Notes: generated from the letters alone by a model not told the origin. Positions 32,608 through 41,856 are shown, counted from the first letter of the stretch. The stretch: 64,000 nt of DNA from Alkanindiges illinoisensis (GCF_004377485.1 NZ_SNTY01000006.1:1-64000), one strand, 5' to 3'. Numbers and translations are program-made.

Positions 32608-33073
32608 ATGATTAAAACCGGCATGTATACAGCTTTGCTGGGGAGCAGTATTACTGTTGGCTGGTATGGCCAATGCGCATGAAGTCTATATTTTGCCATT
32701 AAGTGATTTACCGGAAGGCAAACAGGCACTGACTCCTGATAACAAAGGACTGGCGCTGAAATTTAGCCAGCATCCCCATCAGGTTAAATAAGCCGAGGGT
32801 TTAAGTTTCCAGTTGCTGTTTAATGGCAAGCCTGCGGCAAATACGGGTTTGCATGTTGAGCAGGCCGGTGCCATGCATCATGATGAAAATGAAGGCGAGG
32901 ATAAACCGGATGTAATGTCTGATAAAGACGAACAGGTGCGGATTCAGTTTACACAGCCGGGTCAGTATTTAATTAAAACCAGCTACCCGCAAATGAGCTA
33001 TCCAAACAGCAAGACTGGTGAGCAGCCTGCTGCTGATGTGTATCATTATGCGCTGACGATTACAGTGCGATAA
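32608..33073 (+). pseudogene. DUF4198-like periplasmic protein, frameshifted and with a stop codon
   Basis: ATG 32608 opens a signal peptide (MIKTGMYTALLG), but the frame ends at a TGA after 24 codons. One base of frame shift near 32650 restores a normal continuation, VLLLAGMANA-HEVYILPLSDLPEGKQAL, with a signal-peptidase site, and this runs into an in-frame TAA at about 32789-32791 (after HQVK). The rest, open to 33073, is intact: FQLLFNGKPAANTGLHVEQAG, a charged loop, and QFTQPGQYLIKTSYPQMSY, the barrel-like pattern of DUF4198 proteins, often linked to metal (nickel/cobalt) uptake. Two lesions make it a pseudogene unless the first is an assembly error. Confidence 0.7.
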
Positions 33074-33108
33074 TTTATTCTCTATTCAGCAGACATCATA
33101 ACAGGCAT

Positions 33109-33139
33109 AAAAAAAGGGCTGCATTTGCAACCCTTTTTT
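33109..33139. terminator. Bidirectional terminator upstream of the proA 3' end
   Basis: The 14-bp arms AAAAAAGGGCTGCA and TGCAACCCTTTTTT pair in 13 positions around a 2-3 nt loop. It lies 27 bp past the proA stop, on the minus strand. Confidence 0.9.
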
Positions 33140-33165
33140 ATTTTCCAAAAGATTTTCTAGTCAGC

Positions 33166-34434
33166 TTAATGGCGAATCTGACCGTCACCCAGCACAATCC
33201 ATTTTTGTGAGGTCAAGCCTTCCAGTCCCACAGGCCCGCGTGCATGAATCTTGTCGGTAGAAATGCCAATTTCTGCGCCAAGTCCATATTCAAAACCATC
33301 GGCAAAACGGGTAGAGGCATTCACCATGACCGAACTGGAATCCACTTCACGCAGGAACTGACGTGCCATGCTGTAGTTTTCAGTCACTATGGCATCGGTA
33401 TGATGCGAGCCATACTGGTTAATATGGTCAATGGCCTGTGTAATGCCATCAACAATTTTGATGGCCAGTACTGGCCCCAGATATTCGGTATACCAGTCTT
33501 CTTCACTGGCTTTGGCAACTACTGTTTCACCCAGAATCCGCCGAGTTTCATCACAGCCGCGCAACTCTACGCCTTTTTCCAGATACAGCTCGGCAATCAT
33601 CGGCAGGAAATCTTCAGCAATAGGTTCATCCAGCAGCAGGGTTTCCATGGCGTTGCACACGCCATAACGGTGGGTTTTGGCATTAAAGCAAATGGGCAGT
33701 GCTTTTTGCAGGTCGGCCTGACGCTCTACAAACACATGGCAGTTGCCGTCCAGATGCTTAATTACCGGAATGCTGGCTTCATTGGTAATGCGCTCAATCA
33801 GGCTTTTGCCACCGCGCGGTACAATCACATCAACAAATTCCGACATGGTAATCAGCAAGCCCACCGCATCCCGATCCGGTGTGTCAATCACTTGGACACA
33901 GTGCTCAGGCAAATGGGCAGCGCGCAAGCCGTTCTGAATGCATTTGGCAATGGCCTGATTGGATTCAAAGGCCTCGGAGCCGCCACGCAAAATGATGGCA
34001 TTACCGGATTTTAACGCCAAAGACGCTGCTTCCAGCGTCACATTGGGACGGGATTCATAAATCATCCCCACCACACCCAGTGGCACCCGCATCTTGCCAA
34101 TTTGAATACCCGACGGACGGTAAGCTAGATCGGTAATTACCCCCACAGGGTCAATCAGTGCAATCACATCCTTGAGTCCCTGCAACATGCCTTCAAAACG
34201 TACAGGCGTAAGTTCCAGCCGATCCAGCAAGGCAGCATCCAGATTACGTTCCTGACCGCGTTGCATATCTTTGGCATTGGCTGCCAGAATGTGTTGTCGT
34301 CCGGTTTTAAGGGCATCATAAATACAGGATAGTGCAGCATTTTTCTTTTCTGTCGGCGCACCTGATAGCACACGTGCGGCAGCACGTGCTTGTTGCCCTA
34401 ACGTTTGCATATAATCATTGAGTGATGCGGACAT
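33166..34434 (-). CDS. proA: Gamma-glutamyl phosphate reductase
   Basis: 422 aa from ATG 34434, with GGA seven bases upstream; a TTG at 34446 is less likely. This ALDH-fold enzyme of proline synthesis reduces gamma-glutamyl phosphate to glutamate semialdehyde with NADPH. Signatures: [38 protein letters not shown], the [36 protein letters not shown] block, then the cysteine region [25 protein letters not shown] with the catalytic Cys, and the closing [37 protein letters not shown]. proB is not adjacent, as is common outside enterobacteria. It is transcribed divergently from an alpha/beta hydrolase. Confidence 0.96.
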   Translation of the reverse strand: MSASLNDYMQTLGQQARAAARVLSGAPTEKKNAALSCIYDALKTGRQHILAANAKDMQRGQERNLDAALLDRLELTPVRFEGMLQGLKDVIALIDPVGVITDLAYRPSGIQIGKMRVPLGVVGMIYESRPNVTLEAASLALKSGNAIILRGGSEAFESNQAIAKCIQNGLRAAHLPEHCVQVIDTPDRDAVGLLITMSEFVDVIVPRGGKSLIERITNEASIPVIKHLDGNCHVFVERQADLQKALPICFNAKTHRYGVCNAMETLLLDEPIAEDFLPMIAELYLEKGVELRGCDETRRILGETVVAKASEEDWYTEYLGPVLAIKIVDGITQAIDHINQYGSHHTDAIVTENYSMARQFLREVDSSSVMVNASTRFADGFEYGLGAEIGISTDKIHARGPVGLEGLTSQKWIVLGDGQIRH

Positions 34435-34783
34435 TGATATTTCCAATAAGGTATAAAGATTGAATGGGCTAGTTTAGCAGCAAACTACTTTTAGCGGTAT
34501 ATTTGAAGCAAGTGTGCGGATTGTGTCACTGTTCAAGATCTTTTGTTCATCAGAATTATATTATTTTAGTAGTTAATGTGCTGTTCACAAGCCAGTAACT
34601 TATGGTATATCTAGCAATCACAGAAAGTCTGTAATGAAATGACCAGTAAAGGAATAACTGGAAATGCTGACAGTGATGTCATAAAAGAAATGTAGGTAGC
34701 GATGTGAATGGAATTCATGCTGCTTATTACTGAAATTAGCCACGCTATACCAAGGGATGTCGTGGGGTTACAAGGAGTGTGTT
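34435..34783. other. Divergent promoter region between proA and the alpha/beta hydrolase
   Basis: About 350 bp, AT-rich, with no convincing coding frame. I see no strong palindrome or obvious sigma-70 pair. The hydrolase ribosome site (AAGGAG) is at 34772-34777. Confidence 0.4.
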
Positions 34784-36127
34784 ATGAATGCCGTGTGGGC
34801 GTTAGGGCAACAGGATATGCATGATAGCTTGATCCAGCGAATTCAACCTCATTGTTTTTTTGACACCTATACGCGTAACAGCTTTAAGGAACCCAGCCGG
34901 GCACACTGGATTGATGGCTGGAAAATCGAATATGTGGCCTTTGGCCTCGAAGAAACCATGCATTTGCCACCTGTGGTCATTATTGGTGGTGCCTTTCAGA
35001 ATTTTAATTCCTATAAATACTGTGTAGAACAACTACTGGAATGTGGCCCAATCATTCTGGTGGACTTGCCTTCAATGGGCGGTAACCAGCAAATTACCAA
35101 CGTGGAAACAGGTGCGTCTGCAGGCATTCTGGAATTGCCAGAGCTATCAGGTATGCTGGGTCGCTGGATGGATGAAGTAGGCTTAAACAAGGTTTCCATT
35201 ATGGGCATGTCACTGGGTTCAGTGGTGGCTTCCCATTTTGCCGACCAGCGTCCTGAAAAAATTGAGCGGCTGGTGCTGATGGGTGTGATGCAAAAAACCC
35301 GTCCCAGCTGGCGCATGTTGCTGGAAGAATCCCTGCACCTGATGCGTGAAGACCGCATGGAAGAATTTGGTCAGGCCGTCATTTTATACCTGATTAATCA
35401 TGCCCGCCTTGACCAGACCCGGATGTCACCCACAGCCAAGCGCCTGTTTTTTAGGCAAATGGCTGATTTTGCCACGACCGAACGGCTGCGTTACGAAATT
35501 AACTGTAATCGATTGCTGCGCCTGAAACATGTGCCCAGTCCACAATGCAAAACTATGGTGGCCTGTGGTGAGTTTGATAGCTTTACCCTGCCATTTGAAA
35601 ATGCCAACTTTGCCCTGCAGTGCAAGGACATGCAGTTTGCCATGATTGAAAATGCCGATCATGTGCCTCAGTTGCAGCGCCGCAAGGAAACCATGAACCT
35701 GTTTGCAACTTTCCTGCAAGGCAAGGACATTGCCGAGGTGGAAGGCGTGCGGGTGCTCAACCGTGAGCAAATGCAAAACATGGAGCGTCGCGGGGAAGCA
35801 CGGCTACAGCTTAAACAGTCCAGCTATCTGATGCGCCACCGGCTACAGCCTGAGCTGGAAACCAGTGTTAATGTAGTAGACATTAACTTTTTTGGTGTGC
35901 TGATTGATGCAGGCAGTGTAGAAATGGCGCAGCAGTTGTTGTCACAGCCGCGTGATATGCGCTTATGCCTGACTGATATCGATGGACAAGAGCTTGGACT
36001 GGAATGCCTGATTTTTGAGGCACAAGGACAGCGGGTACGGGCCTTGTTCAAGCATGGCAACTTTGAAAATGCTGCACGTTTGCAGGATTTGCTAAAAAGT
36101 GATGCCGTAGTAGGTCTGTTAAGTTGA
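34784..36127 (+). CDS. Alpha/beta hydrolase with a C-terminal PilZ-like domain
   Basis: 447 aa from ATG 34784; AAGGAG sits six bases before it, so I reject the ATG at 34757. Residues about 40-300 are an alpha/beta-hydrolase fold: oxyanion region PPVVIIGGAFQNFNSY, nucleophile elbow SIMGMSLGSVVAS (Ser), acid in ACGEFDSFTLP, base in ENADHVPQLQ. Residues about 330-447 differ: ERRGEARLQLKQSSYLMRHRLQPELETSVNVVDINFFGVLIDAG resembles a PilZ domain (RR-x-x-x-R ... D-x-N/S-x-x-G-x-x-I), although the canonical RxxxR is imperfect (RRGEAR). The combination suggests a hydrolase controlled by, or anchored through, a PilZ-like module, possibly sensing c-di-GMP. Substrate unknown. Confidence 0.7.
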   Translation: MNAVWALGQQDMHDSLIQRIQPHCFFDTYTRNSFKEPSRAHWIDGWKIEYVAFGLEETMHLPPVVIIGGAFQNFNSYKYCVEQLLECGPIILVDLPSMGGNQQITNVETGASAGILELPELSGMLGRWMDEVGLNKVSIMGMSLGSVVASHFADQRPEKIERLVLMGVMQKTRPSWRMLLEESLHLMREDRMEEFGQAVILYLINHARLDQTRMSPTAKRLFFRQMADFATTERLRYEINCNRLLRLKHVPSPQCKTMVACGEFDSFTLPFENANFALQCKDMQFAMIENADHVPQLQRRKETMNLFATFLQGKDIAEVEGVRVLNREQMQNMERRGEARLQLKQSSYLMRHRLQPELETSVNVVDINFFGVLIDAGSVEMAQQLLSQPRDMRLCLTDIDGQELGLECLIFEAQGQRVRALFKHGNFENAARLQDLLKSDAVVGLLS

Positions 36128-36201
36128 GTGGCTGTGATGTTGAGTAGCGTTAAACGTTGATTTTAAAATATAATCAATAAGATTTGAAATACCCGGTTTT
36201 A

Positions 36202-36241
36202 CTGGCAGTAAGGCTATTTCCGACTTACTGTCAGTTTTTTT
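36202..36241 (+). terminator. Terminator after the alpha/beta hydrolase
   Basis: CTGGCAGTAAG (36202-36212) and CTTACTGTCAG (36224-36234) form an 11-bp stem with one G-U pair and are followed by a T7 run. Confidence 0.9.
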
Positions 36242-36326
36242 ATCTGTTAATGGATCAGTCTCTATTATCTTTTTCTAAAGCTCGTCGCGAATTAACTCTT
36301 ATAAAAGCAAAACTTATAAAAACCAT

Positions 36327-36353
36327 GCCTGTTAACACAAATGGGTAACAGGC
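36327..36353. repeat. 8-bp inverted repeat between convergent genes
   Basis: GCCTGTTA (36327-36334) and TAACAGGC (36346-36353) are perfect arms, 11-bp loop, ending 12 bp before the stop of the minus-strand gene at 36365; there is no T-run, so it is at best a weak terminator for that gene. Confidence 0.45.
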
Positions 36354-36364
36354 TTGAAGCCAGA

Positions 36365-37102
36365 TTAGTAGCCTGTCAGGTTGTTATAAATTTCCCACAA
36401 GGCAATCAGAATCAGCAATGCAATTAATGGTTCCAGTACCAGAAAGAAACGTGGGGCTGGGCGTTGTGAAGGCAATTCAATGCTTGCATGGCCATAACTG
36501 GGATCGTGCTGGTCGTGATGTAAATCCGGATCATGCGCTACAGCAGAATCGGTATGGTGTGCATGGTCAGGCGTTTGCGTGTTCATTTGGCTGGCATCCA
36601 TCATCAGTTTATTCAAGCTTGCAATACTGGCGTTCAGATCAACTGCTGTTTCTGTAGTAGCAGTCTGGCCCTGTAATTCGGTCAAATTTAACACGTGCCA
36701 CACCTGATCTGGTGCAGCACCAGCCAGATATTCTGTCTGTCCCTGAATCAGTTCGGACACCCCGGCTTGTTCCAGATTGGCTGTGAGATCTAGGCTATGA
36801 ATTTCATCACTGGCATAGCCATACAACTGGTCAAGTACGCTTTTAAATTCGCTAACAGGCAGGGCAGTGGTTGCTGCAAGCTGGCTGATGGCCTGATCAT
36901 CAAGGCCTTGCCAGAGTATGTTATGCTTTTGTGCGGCAATGGCCTGGTACAAGGCCTGACTGTTGCTACGGTCAAGCACAATAAGCTGACCCAGCATAAT
37001 GGCCAGCAATTCGCGCTGGCCGTCAGCATCAATGGCTGGCACAAGCGCCTGAATTTCAGTCTGGCGACTATTTTGCAAGTGATCAAGTAGTGAAAACGCC
37101 AT
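36365..37102 (-). CDS. Unknown protein with His/Asp-rich linker and C-terminal membrane helix
   Basis: 245 aa. I do not recognise it. Residues 1-115 are helical and leucine/glutamine-rich (start MAFSLLDHLQNSRQTEIQALVPAIDADGQRELLAIMLGQLIVLD), resembling two stacked four-helix units. Residues about 170-210 form a loop very rich in His and Asp (DHAHHTDSAVAHDPDLHHDQHD) that could bind divalent metal. The last 25 residues contain one membrane helix (FFLVLEPLIALLILIALWEIY), so the protein is probably tail-anchored with the bulk in the cytoplasm. It is next to sspB-sspA on the same strand with a 56-bp gap and could be co-transcribed. Role unknown. Confidence 0.75.
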   Translation of the reverse strand: MAFSLLDHLQNSRQTEIQALVPAIDADGQRELLAIMLGQLIVLDRSNSQALYQAIAAQKHNILWQGLDDQAISQLAATTALPVSEFKSVLDQLYGYASDEIHSLDLTANLEQAGVSELIQGQTEYLAGAAPDQVWHVLNLTELQGQTATTETAVDLNASIASLNKLMMDASQMNTQTPDHAHHTDSAVAHDPDLHHDQHDPSYGHASIELPSQRPAPRFFLVLEPLIALLILIALWEIYNNLTGY

Positions 37103-37158
37103 TCGGTGTTCCTCGGTTAAGCTAAAAACCTGTTAATGCCGTCTGTTAGTCCCGCCTG

Positions 37159-37608
37159 TTAATCCAAAATACGCAAGCTGGGTTTTTTAGTTGGAGCTTT
37201 AGCAGCATTTTGGTCGGCAGCCTGATCTGTTTCGTTTTGAACACCATCTGCGGACTGATCTGCGGTACTGGCTTGATAGCTTTCATATTCCTGCGGGTCA
37301 AAAAACAGGCCTTGTCCATTTTCACGGGCATACAATCCCAGTACGGCAGCCATGGGAATATACAGTTGCTGTGAAACGCCGCCAAAACGAGCACTAAAGC
37401 TGACTGCATCATTGTCCATCACCATGTGGTGTACGGCATGTGGTGCAATATTCAATACAATCTGGCCATCCTGTACATGCTGGCGCGGTACATGCACGTT
37501 GGGCAGTTCAGCATTGACCAGCAGGTAAGGTGTCAGTTTGTTGTCATTGGTCCATTCATAAATTGCCCGGAGCAAATACGGACGGGTTGGGATCATTTCA
37601 GTAGACAT
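37159..37608 (-). CDS. sspB: ClpXP protease specificity-enhancing factor SspB
   Basis: 149 aa. The N-terminal substrate-binding domain is clear (RPYLLRAIYEWTNDNKLTPYLLVNAELPNVHVPRQHVQDGQIVLNIAPHAVHHMVMDNDAVSFSARFGGVSQQLYIPMAAVLGLYARENGQGLFF), matching SspB residue by residue in its characteristic blocks. A long acidic/glutamine-rich tail ends in the short ClpX-docking tail KKPSLRILD. SspB delivers ssrA-tagged and other proteins to ClpXP. It lies four bases behind sspA, the standard sspAB operon. Confidence 0.95.
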   Translation of the reverse strand: MSTEMIPTRPYLLRAIYEWTNDNKLTPYLLVNAELPNVHVPRQHVQDGQIVLNIAPHAVHHMVMDNDAVSFSARFGGVSQQLYIPMAAVLGLYARENGQGLFFDPQEYESYQASTADQSADGVQNETDQAADQNAAKAPTKKPSLRILD

Positions 37609-37612
37609 GGCA

Positions 37613-38263
37613 TTACCTGTACAGTGGATTTTGCTGTTTATGGCGTTCTGATTCGGTCAGCGAGGCAATAAAAGCAGGTCGTTCAAAAAGTCTTTTACAA
37701 TAGGCCAGTAGCGGCTTGCAATGGGCGCTTGGTAAATGAATCTGCATTTGTGGCAGACGCCATAACAATGGCGCTAATATACAGTCGTTATAGCCAAATT
37801 GCTCGTTCATAAAAAACGGAAAGTGAGAAAACAGGGGCGACAGGCTCACCAGTGACTGGCTTAAGCTATGGCGGGCCTCGCGGGCCGCTTTTTCATCCAG
37901 CGTATCAGGATGGCGCAGCAGGATATCGGCCAGTTTCATCCAGTCCTGTTCGATGCGCCACGCATACTGGCGTTGTTCAGCACGCAAATTGGGTGTGTCG
38001 GGGAGTAATTTGGCTTGCCGGTAACGCTCGTCCAGATATTCTAAAATGACATGGCTTTCATACAGGCGCACCTGACGTTCCACCAGCGTTGGCAACTGAT
38101 TATAGGGATTGAGGTCGGCCACATCTTCGGAAAATTCATCCACCAGCACCAGTTGGTACTTCACATTTTTTTCGGCCAGCGCCAGCCGGATACGATGGCT
38201 ATAATGATCATCGGGATGGCTATAAAGAACAATACCTTGCTGGGGGGCTAACTCGTTATTCAT
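37613..38263 (-). CDS. sspA: Stringent starvation protein A
   Basis: 216 aa, glutathione-S-transferase fold. The N-terminal thioredoxin-like domain reads LYSHPDDHYSHRIRLALAEKNVKYQLVLVDEFSEDVADLNPYNQLPTLVERQVRLYESHVILEYLDERY, followed by an all-helical domain. As in other SspA proteins the catalytic Ser/Tyr of GSTs is replaced (HPDDHYSHR). It binds RNA polymerase and affects stationary-phase and acid stress genes. It heads the sspA-sspB operon. Confidence 0.95.
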   Translation of the reverse strand: MNNELAPQQGIVLYSHPDDHYSHRIRLALAEKNVKYQLVLVDEFSEDVADLNPYNQLPTLVERQVRLYESHVILEYLDERYRQAKLLPDTPNLRAEQRQYAWRIEQDWMKLADILLRHPDTLDEKAAREARHSLSQSLVSLSPLFSHFPFFMNEQFGYNDCILAPLLWRLPQMQIHLPSAHCKPLLAYCKRLFERPAFIASLTESERHKQQNPLYR

Positions 38264-38461
38264 ATTGCCAAAAGGCTATGTCACTAAAATTTCAGGATAC
38301 TTGAGATTATAGCGCGATTAAATGGATTGCCCGGTAATAACATCGTTTTATTTTTGCAGGCTTAAGCATTTTAATTTTTGTGACATTAAATGCGTTATGT
38401 TTAATCACACGCTAGAGTGTCCTAACCTGGCGATGGTGAATCAAACTGGTAGGAGCAACCA

Positions 38462-39136
38462 ATGAATCTGGATTTGTTTGAAGGATTACCTGATGAAACA
38501 GAAAATGCTGAGCCTGAAAAAACCAGCATCGAAAAAATTGGGGAGCAGTCGGTGGTACTGCGCCAGTTTGCCAGCGCCATGCAGCATGATCTCATCACGG
38601 CAATTGACCAGATTGCAGCACGCGCGCCATTTCGGCAGATGGTCACGCCGGGAGGTTACCGGATGTCTGCCGCCATGACCAATTGTGGCACACTGGGCTG
38701 GGTCACTGACCGGCAGGGCTATCGCTATCAAGCTTTTGATCCATTGACTGGCAAACCATGGCCAGCAATGCCGGTTATCTTTAAAACGCTGGCAATACAG
38801 GCTGCCAGCCTTGCCGGGTTTAATGATTTTCAGCCGGACGCCTGCCTGATCAATGAATATGCCATTGGGGCAAAAATGTCGCTGCATCAGGATAAAAATG
38901 AAAAAGACCTAAGCCAGCCTGTGGTATCGGTATCACTAGGAATGGCTGCCACATTTTTGTTTGGTGGATTGCAACGGCAGGATAAATCGCAAAAAATTTT
39001 GCTACAGCATGGCGATGTGGTGGTATGGGGCGGGGTAGACCGTCTGCGCTACCATGGTATTTTAGCGTTAAAGGCTGGCTGCCATCCGCTACTGGGCGAG
39101 CGGCGTATTAACTTTACCTTCAGGTGCGCAGGTTAA
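38462..39136 (+). CDS. alkB: Alpha-ketoglutarate-dependent DNA repair dioxygenase AlkB
   Basis: 224 aa, Fe(II)/2-oxoglutarate dioxygenase that demethylates 1-methyladenine and 3-methylcytosine. The nucleotide-recognition lid includes TPGGYRMSAAMTNCGTLGWVTDRQGYRY. The metal triad is HQD in AKMSLHQDKNEKD plus the His in LRYHGIL, and the 2-oxoglutarate Arg is in the terminal RRINFTFR (R-x-N-x-T-x-R). The 25-residue acidic N-terminal extension is longer than in E. coli. AGGAG lies six bases before the start. A DNA glycosylase gene follows 21 bp after the stop, so the two form an alkylation repair operon without an adjacent Ada. Confidence 0.94.
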   Translation: MNLDLFEGLPDETENAEPEKTSIEKIGEQSVVLRQFASAMQHDLITAIDQIAARAPFRQMVTPGGYRMSAAMTNCGTLGWVTDRQGYRYQAFDPLTGKPWPAMPVIFKTLAIQAASLAGFNDFQPDACLINEYAIGAKMSLHQDKNEKDLSQPVVSVSLGMAATFLFGGLQRQDKSQKILLQHGDVVVWGGVDRLRYHGILALKAGCHPLLGERRINFTFRCAG

Positions 39137-39157
39137 ATAAAGGCAGGCTACAACACG

Positions 39158-39799
39158 ATGATTGAGTCTTCTGCGATTAGCGCCAGTCAACAACAGCTGT
39201 TTAAACAGGCCAGCCGCTTTTTAGCCAGTCTTGATAACGACTGGCAACAACACATTGCCAGGGTGGGAGAATGCCAGCTTGAGCTAAAACCGGTGCAACA
39301 GCCATACGAAGCCCTGATTCGGGCCATTGCACACCAGCAGCTACATGGCAAGGCAGCACAAGCCATTTTAAATCGGCTGTTAACGCTTTATGAGGGAAAG
39401 TTTCCCACCGCCCTGCAACTGATACAGACCGATCCACAGCTGATCCGTGCCTGCGGATTTTCGGCACGTAAGCTAGACAGTATTCTCGGCATTGCACAGG
39501 CTCAGTTGCAAGGTGGAATCCCTGATTTTAGTACCGCCCAGAAAATGCAGAGTGAACAGTTAATTGCGCAGTTAACCCAGCTCAAAGGGGTGGGACGCTG
39601 GACGGTTGAAATGCTACTGATTTTTAATCTGGGGCGGCTGGATGTGTTGCCTGTGGATGATTATGCAGTGCAGCAGGGCTATCGGCGGCTTAAAAAACTG
39701 GAACAGGCCCCCAGCAAAAAGGAGTTGCGCACTATTGGTGAACAACTGGCGCCTTATCAAAGTGTGGCAGCCTGGTATCTATGGCGTATGATGGATTAA
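39158..39799 (+). CDS. DNA-3-methyladenine glycosylase II (AlkA-like)
   Basis: 213 aa, HhH-GPD family. The helix-hairpin-helix and catalytic region are LTQLKGVGRWTVEMLLIFNLGRLDVLPVDDYAVQQGYRRL, with the catalytic Asp in VDDYAVQQGYR, the AlkA pattern. Residues 50-75 (YEALIRAIAHQQLHGKAAQAILNRL) are the substrate pocket helices. It is shorter than E. coli AlkA because the N-terminal TBP-like domain is absent, as in many bacterial homologues. It excises alkylated purines. It sits 21 bp after alkB, so direct reversal and base excision repair are coupled genetically. Confidence 0.93.
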   Translation: MIESSAISASQQQLFKQASRFLASLDNDWQQHIARVGECQLELKPVQQPYEALIRAIAHQQLHGKAAQAILNRLLTLYEGKFPTALQLIQTDPQLIRACGFSARKLDSILGIAQAQLQGGIPDFSTAQKMQSEQLIAQLTQLKGVGRWTVEMLLIFNLGRLDVLPVDDYAVQQGYRRLKKLEQAPSKKELRTIGEQLAPYQSVAAWYLWRMMD

Positions 39800-39852
39800 A
39801 CATTGCTTAGCTGCTTTTAAAATAATTCGCTTGAGTAGTACAGGAGTTTGTC

Positions 39853-41010
39853 ATGCCCGTTCAGTTGCCCAATAAGTTACCGACCATTGGCACCTCGATT
39901 TTTACCCAGATGACGCAACTGGCACAGCAAACCGGGGCATTAAACCTGTCGCAGGGTTTTCCAGATTTTGACAGTCCACCAGAGCTGCTGGAGGCGCTTA
40001 AAAGCTTTGCTAGTCAGGGTTTTCAGCAATATGCGCCAATGCAGGGTTTACCAGCCTTGCGTGAACAAGTGGCGCTTAGCATTCAACAGCGCTATGGCTG
40101 GCTACCGGATGTTGCCAGTGAAGTTGCCATCACCCCCGGTGCAACGGCGGCAATTTTTTGTGTGATTCAGGCGGTAGTGCAGGCAGGTGATGAGGTGATT
40201 GTGTTTGATCCCTGCTATGACAGTTATGATCCGGCCACCCGCTTAGCCGGTGGCGTGTGTATTCATGTGCCGTTGCAGGCGGATTTTTGCATTGATTGGC
40301 AGCGTTTTAAAGACGCGATCTCGGCCAAAACACGGTTGGTGATTATTAATTTTCCACATAATCCCAGCGGGGCTGTCATAAGTGCGCAGAACTTAAAAAC
40401 CCTGTATGACATTATCGAACCCTATAATATTCTGGTGCTGAGTGATGAAGTATATGAATATCTGGTGTTTGATGGGCAGCCCTATGCCAGTGTGCTTGGG
40501 TTGCCAGAACTGGCAGCACGTTCGTTTATGATTGGCTCGTTTGGAAAAACCTTTCATGTGACCGGCTGGAAAACCGGCTATGTGGTGGCAACACCAGAAC
40601 TGATGCAGGCATTTTTAAAGGTGCACCAGTATGTGAATTTTTGTGGGGTCACACCAATCCAGCATGCACTGGCAACGTTTATGCAGCAGCATCCCGAGCA
40701 TATTAATCAATTAGCCGGTTTTTATCAGGCCAAGCGCGACCTGTTTGGCCAGTTGCTTCAACCTTCAGCATTTAAATTACTACCCAGCCGGGGCACTTAT
40801 TTTCAGTTGCTGGATTATTCAGCCATTCGCAATGATCTGGATGATGTGGCCATGAGTCAGTGGCTGGTACATCAACATGCCATTGCCACCATTCCCATTT
40901 CGGTATTTTATGAACAGCCCATTCAAGGCCAGCGCCTGATTCGCTTGTGTTTTGCCAAAACTGAAGCCACCTTGCAACAGGCAGCACAACGCCTTTGCCA
41001 GATTGCCTAA
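39853..41010 (+). CDS. Methionine-type aminotransferase (class I/II, PLP-dependent)
   Basis: 385 aa. The PLP enzyme fold is complete: SQGFPDFDSPPELLEAL, the AITPGATAAIFCVIQAVVQAGDEVIVFDPCYDSYDPA block, INFPHNPSGAVIS, the PLP Asp/Tyr region LSDEVYEYLVFDG, the Schiff-base lysine in SFGKTFHVTGWKTGYVV, and the substrate Arg in IRLCFAK. The combination SFGKTFHVTGWK with IxLSQGFPDF is that of the YbdL methionine aminotransferase/kynurenine aminotransferase group. AGGAG is ten bases upstream. It follows the alkB/alkA pair in the same direction but is probably an independent gene. Function in methionine salvage is inferred. Confidence 0.9.
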   Translation: MPVQLPNKLPTIGTSIFTQMTQLAQQTGALNLSQGFPDFDSPPELLEALKSFASQGFQQYAPMQGLPALREQVALSIQQRYGWLPDVASEVAITPGATAAIFCVIQAVVQAGDEVIVFDPCYDSYDPATRLAGGVCIHVPLQADFCIDWQRFKDAISAKTRLVIINFPHNPSGAVISAQNLKTLYDIIEPYNILVLSDEVYEYLVFDGQPYASVLGLPELAARSFMIGSFGKTFHVTGWKTGYVVATPELMQAFLKVHQYVNFCGVTPIQHALATFMQQHPEHINQLAGFYQAKRDLFGQLLQPSAFKLLPSRGTYFQLLDYSAIRNDLDDVAMSQWLVHQHAIATIPISVFYEQPIQGQRLIRLCFAKTEATLQQAAQRLCQIA

Positions 41011-41037
41011 AACTTCATTAATGAAGTAGTCTTACAG

Positions 41038-41856
41038 TTAATCTTGCGCATCAGTTGGCTTGGGATCATCCTGCTGACGTAGCATGTGCAGGCCAATTTC
41101 AATTTGCTGCTGGATGTAATCGCGCAATGCCATTTTTTCTTCATCAGAGGCATTGATGTCTTTATGCCAGGTGGTCAGGCGTGGCATAAACTGGTAAGCC
41201 AGTGCCTTGGGCTTGGGTAAAAAGGGAATGTGCTTGTAACCGGTTACAAGGGGAAAGAAAAACTCGCCATGACGCAAGAACCGTGCAGAAAAACCACTTT
41301 TTTGCGCTAGTTTACCCAGCCATGACTGTTTAAAGTCATTGCCATCATAGACAATATCCAGCGTTTCCTCGCCACCCAGTGCCGCAAATGGAATAATGTC
41401 ATAGCCATGCTGGATGGCCAGTTCAATAAAGCCCAGACGCTGCTTCCAGAATAACTGATAGGCCTCGCCCTTGTGCTTGAGCACTTCACGCGAACCACCC
41501 GGATAAATCAGGATATGCTGCCGCGCCTGCATGAGCCTGTCCACTGCCTGCCGTGTGCCATCAAAGGCGCCAAACTGTTGCAGCGCACCGCGCCATAGCG
41601 GAAAATAAAAATGAAAATGATCCGCCAGGCCGCGCAACCAGATTTTCTTATACTGATAAATGCCCAGCACAAAAGCAGGCGAATCAAAGCCATAAATGGT
41701 GTGATTGCCGACATACAATGCCGGGCGTTTGGCATCCAGATGCTCCAAACCATAAAAGCGCGGCTTAAACCAGCGTTTGCTCAGCCACCAGACCGGCTGT
41801 ACCAGCGGAGCGGGTAGCGGTTGAAAATCAGCAACAAGGCTTGAGGATGTGTTCAT
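41038..41856 (-). CDS. Lysophospholipid acyltransferase family protein
   Basis: 272 aa from ATG 41856; eleven further codons upstream to 41889 look spurious. It is a PlsC-like glycerolipid acyltransferase: ALYVGNHTIYGFDSPAF is the HX5D-type catalytic block of the DGAT/PES subgroup, GAFDGTRQAVDRLMQARQHILIYPGGSREVLKHKGE holds the second and third blocks (YPGGSRE), and IIPFAALGG the fourth. It has no strong membrane helix, so it is peripheral. It would esterify lysophospholipids, diacylglycerol or alcohols with acyl-CoA; many relatives in the Moraxellaceae feed storage-lipid synthesis. It is convergent with the aminotransferase (27-bp gap). Confidence 0.85.
   Translation of the reverse strand: MNTSSSLVADFQPLPAPLVQPVWWLSKRWFKPRFYGLEHLDAKRPALYVGNHTIYGFDSPAFVLGIYQYKKIWLRGLADHFHFYFPLWRGALQQFGAFDGTRQAVDRLMQARQHILIYPGGSREVLKHKGEAYQLFWKQRLGFIELAIQHGYDIIPFAALGGEETLDIVYDGNDFKQSWLGKLAQKSGFSARFLRHGEFFFPLVTGYKHIPFLPKPKALAYQFMPRLTTWHKDINASDEEKMALRDYIQQQIEIGLHMLRQQDDPKPTDAQD

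Noticed and set aside
33244-34014. 256-aa plus-strand frame antisense to proA
   Set aside because: Long only because of the codon bias of proA; no recognisable motifs or ribosome site.
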